From a virus: DNA of 49,306 nt. Each line of letters begins with the position of its first letter. Position 1 is the first letter of the stretch. Of the stretch, positions 47,136 to 49,306 are shown one piece after another. The position numbers were made by a program, and so were the translations under genes. The stretch spans positions 1 through 49,306 of IMG/VR virus record IMGVR_UViG_3300028608_000420, one strand, 5' to 3'. The notes under the pieces are model-generated. The model saw only the letters and a list, made by a program, of their open reading frames with translations, was not told the DNA's origin and searched no databases.

Positions 47136-48459
47136 CGTTGTAGATAGCCGTCATTGTGGCTGTTGGGTAATCTATGTCACCATCTAAGGTAATACTAGCT
47201 TCCCCATCCCTGTGCTTGGCTATATGCCACCTCATGACACCATCACGTTTTTCCTCCACAGTCTGACACAGAGCGCACATGAAGTCGGCAATGTTAGCCT
47301 TGTTAAAGGCTTCCGCAAGGTCACCGATTGTGATAACCTTCTTATCCAAGGCACCTCTGTTAGCCTGTGATGCTGTCCAGACTGGGCAAGAGTACTCATC
47401 ACCCAAGTCACGCAGGTCAAGGTACACAGACTCCAGCTCGAAACGCTTATCAGCATATGTGCGTCTGGATTGAATGAGATCACCATAGTCAACGATGATA
47501 AGATCAGGCTTAAAGCCTTTCTCCATCCACAAGCGAGTAAGGTGAGAACGGATAGTATCGACAGTGCAATCGCCTGTCTTGTACTTCTTGATAATGAGCT
47601 TACCTTTGTTGTGCTTCTGAATATTCATCAGAGCGGTAAGAACCTTCTCAGAGTTATCCCTCATGTAGTTGAAGTCTTTCTTAGTCATACGTTGGTCATA
47701 ACGTTTCGATACCTGCTTCTCAGGCATTTCGAGCGTGTAGTGAACAACATTGAAGCCATCTAACACGGCTCCTGCACCTATGTTGATCAGTGCAAATGAC
47801 TTACCACGGTTTGGAGGGGCTATAATGACTCCAAGCTCACCATCACCTAGACCACCCTTGAGAACCTTATCAAGCCCGCTGAGTCCAGTTGGCACACGAC
47901 GAATACCATCAGTGCCAGTGGCATACAGTTTCATACGCTCCTCTGCTTCTGCAAAGTAGTCTGTACCTAAGTCTGATAAGTCGTCACCGACTCTAAGGGC
48001 TTTACCAACCCTCTCGTTGATAGATGCAAAGTCACCCCTCTCTAAGTCATCCACAGACTCCAAGATAGCGTGACGCATAGCGGCATCTTTACCAAACTGT
48101 ACCACAGAGTCCTTGATATACTCAGCGTCGGACAGGTCAGCGTCCAGAATATCAGCAATACAATCTTCGTATTGGTGGCGTATATCTTTCTTCTTCTTGT
48201 TGGGGTCTACCAGCTTCCGCATCTCTTCCCAGAGTACTTCCATGGTAGGAGCATTTACAGGTGTCTTCTTAAGCGAAGCCCTCTTTAGCTCATCCTCATA
48301 GTAGTCAATGAGGATGCGTGCCATGTCAATATGGACTTCCTTACGAAAGTACTTAGGCTGCAATACGTCCTTGTAGGCTGCAAAAAACGTCTTATCCCTC
48401 GCCATCATGGACAGTATCTTCATCTGGAATCCATCAGCAAACTGATACACATCAGACAT
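47125..48459 (-). CDS. DnaB-like replicative helicase
   Basis: 444 residues with AAGGAGGTGG upstream. A helical N-terminal domain is followed by the RecA-type motor: Walker A APPNRGKSFALI near 212-223, ADPGDLI-like Walker B LIIVDYGDLI near 318-327, CPVWTASQANRG (arginine/Q region) and KHRDGEAS. This is the T4 gp41/DnaB group that unwinds DNA at the fork and works with the primase at 36412. A promoter-like element precedes it. Confidence 0.93.
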   Translation of the reverse strand: MSDVYQFADGFQMKILSMMARDKTFFAAYKDVLQPKYFRKEVHIDMARILIDYYEDELKRASLKKTPVNAPTMEVLWEEMRKLVDPNKKKKDIRHQYEDCIADILDADLSDAEYIKDSVVQFGKDAAMRHAILESVDDLERGDFASINERVGKALRVGDDLSDLGTDYFAEAEERMKLYATGTDGIRRVPTGLSGLDKVLKGGLGDGELGVIIAPPNRGKSFALINIGAGAVLDGFNVVHYTLEMPEKQVSKRYDQRMTKKDFNYMRDNSEKVLTALMNIQKHNKGKLIIKKYKTGDCTVDTIRSHLTRLWMEKGFKPDLIIVDYGDLIQSRRTYADKRFELESVYLDLRDLGDEYSCPVWTASQANRGALDKKVITIGDLAEAFNKANIADFMCALCQTVEEKRDGVMRWHIAKHRDGEASITLDGDIDYPTATMTAIYNDAA

Positions 48460-48485
48460 AGTTGTGCCACCTCCTTTTCACCGCT

Positions 48486-48517
48486 AAATAAACCGAGTGA
48501 GGCGGGAATCCTCTCCT
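48486..48517 (-). promoter_or_regulatory. Middle-promoter-like element for the helicase gene
   Basis: Minus strand AGGAGA, 19 bases, TTTATTT, ending about 27 bases before the helicase ATG. It contains GATTCC and ACTCGG as in the polymerase element. A short TGAGG/CCTCA stem could also let it act as a weak terminator for the gene at 48523. Confidence 0.6.
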
Positions 48518-48522
48518 CAGTA

Positions 48523-49305
48523 TTATAATTCCATATTCTCTGGAATGTTAAAGTGCTTCTCAGTCGCCAGTACAGTTTCCTTAATCACATCCCGAAGGGA
48601 CGGAGACTTACTAATTCGTAGGAATTCGTTCCGGTACTCTTCTGCCTTAGGTGTCTCTGCTGATACCTCCTGTAGGATCTTGTCGAACCAAGGTACTGAC
48701 CACAGGTAGTAGGGGGAGAGTTCCTGCCATGACTGATAGATTCTCAGGGCTTTGTACTGTTTCTTATCCTCGAAGTTACTGTTCTTTACGTAGAACGCTA
48801 AGGATTCCACAGACGAGACTATATCGTTGATTACCTGCGTCCGTAGCGTGGTGGTTTCCCTTCCTCTTTTCTTTTTGTCGGCGTTCGTATCATAACGGTG
48901 CTTCTTGTGTAGGTCACCAAAGTACCTAACGAAATGCTTGATCGCATCTACAGAGTACATCATGGAAGGCTGAGGATATGAGAACTTACCATTCTCCCAA
49001 CGCTTAGCACGGTCGAACTGGGATTCTATATACAGCTTGGAGTCCCATTCCTTCATCCTGCATATCTCGTATACCCTCTCGAAGTGCTTCCAGTTTCTAT
49101 GACGAGTAGGATCGTTCTGTGACAGAGAGTAGTATCCACCCTTGCTGGTAGATCGAATCACCATCATGTCATAGTGTCTGGATATGTCTGTGATGTCATC
49201 TTCCTTAGTGTGTTCCTGCATTTCCTGTAGCTTGAGTTGCATCTTTATATCGAGTGGAAGCTTAATAGGTTGTCTATAGACCTTGATCGGCACCCTTTGC
49301 ACCAT
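48523..49305 (-). CDS. Hypothetical protein, possibly partial
   Basis: 260 residues from an ATG at the last bases of the window (MVQRVPIKVYRQPIKLPLDI), so no RBS can be seen and the gene may start further upstream. It is basic and helical, with KKHRYDTNADKKKRGRETTT and many Tyr/Trp. Its place just before the DnaB-like helicase would suit a helicase loader or initiator, but no motif supports this. Confidence 0.55.
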   Translation of the reverse strand: MVQRVPIKVYRQPIKLPLDIKMQLKLQEMQEHTKEDDITDISRHYDMMVIRSTSKGGYYSLSQNDPTRHRNWKHFERVYEICRMKEWDSKLYIESQFDRAKRWENGKFSYPQPSMMYSVDAIKHFVRYFGDLHKKHRYDTNADKKKRGRETTTLRTQVINDIVSSVESLAFYVKNSNFEDKKQYKALRIYQSWQELSPYYLWSVPWFDKILQEVSAETPKAEEYRNEFLRISKSPSLRDVIKETVLATEKHFNIPENMEL

Positions 49306-49306
49306 C

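Overview
The window looks like the replication and nucleotide-metabolism region of a large double-stranded DNA phage of a Gram-positive, probably spore-forming, Bacillota host. The evidence is tight gene packing with strong AGGAGG-type ribosome binding sites and a full phage replication set read leftward: DnaB-like helicase, SbcD and SbcC homologues, DnaG-like primase, Holliday-junction-resolvase-like nuclease, HU protein, family A DNA polymerase, zinc-containing single-strand binding protein, 5'-3' exonuclease and ATP-dependent ligase. Two sigma-like factors are also present. This order recalls SPO1-like myophages (Herelleviridae), recalled from family knowledge and not tested here. A YyaC-like sporulation protein and an RNase M5-like protein also point to a Bacillota host. 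No capsid, tail, terminase, tRNA or CRISPR feature is visible.

Layout, reading in the direction of minus-strand transcription (right to left): 49.3-36.4 kb holds the helicase, a SLOG/DprA-like protein, dCMP deaminase, many small proteins, YkgJ-like and YyaC-like proteins, SbcD, SbcC, a NadR-kinase-like P-loop protein and primase. 36.3-28.8 kb holds dUTPase, an SPFH lipoprotein, a resolvase-like nuclease, two proteins sharing a LEM/SAP-like C-terminal motif, a sigma factor and a radical-SAM-like protein without its cluster motif. 22.4-12.3 kb holds small membrane proteins, an NAD salvage operon (Nampt, NMNAT, Nudix), a thymidylate-synthase-like enzyme, an Ig-like protein, HAD and DUF1599-like proteins, HU and the polymerase with an N-terminal uracil-DNA-glycosylase-like domain. 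12.0-0 kb holds SSB, HD hydrolase, exonuclease, ligase, a sigma factor, RNase M5-like protein, deoxynucleoside kinase, phosphoesterase, a GHKL-ATPase/HExxH fusion and a NUMOD3-type homing endonuclease.

The exception is 22.7-28.8 kb, the only plus-strand block. It has eight genes: a two-helix VirB2/TrbC-like membrane protein, a ParM-like actin, a ParR-like adaptor, three very small membrane proteins, a large VirD4/FtsK/HerA-type ATPase and a replication-relaxation-like protein. A leader resembling rRNA boxA precedes the actin gene, and a palindromic bidirectional terminator closes the block. It looks like a plasmid segregation/DNA-translocation module set into a phage core.

The minus-strand units are separated by rho-independent terminators. 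Several carry, or lie at, a sequence of the form AGGAGA-N18/19-TTTNTTT that resembles the middle promoters of SPO1 read by its phage-encoded sigma factor. Two of the clearest copies precede the DNA polymerase and the helicase; variants precede the thymidylate-synthase-like gene and the NAD operon. Deaminase, dUTPase, nucleoside kinase and TS-like enzyme form a route to dTMP or a modified dUMP, while the NAD operon could rebuild NAD+ during infection. All functions are inferred from motifs read by eye; no similarity search was run.
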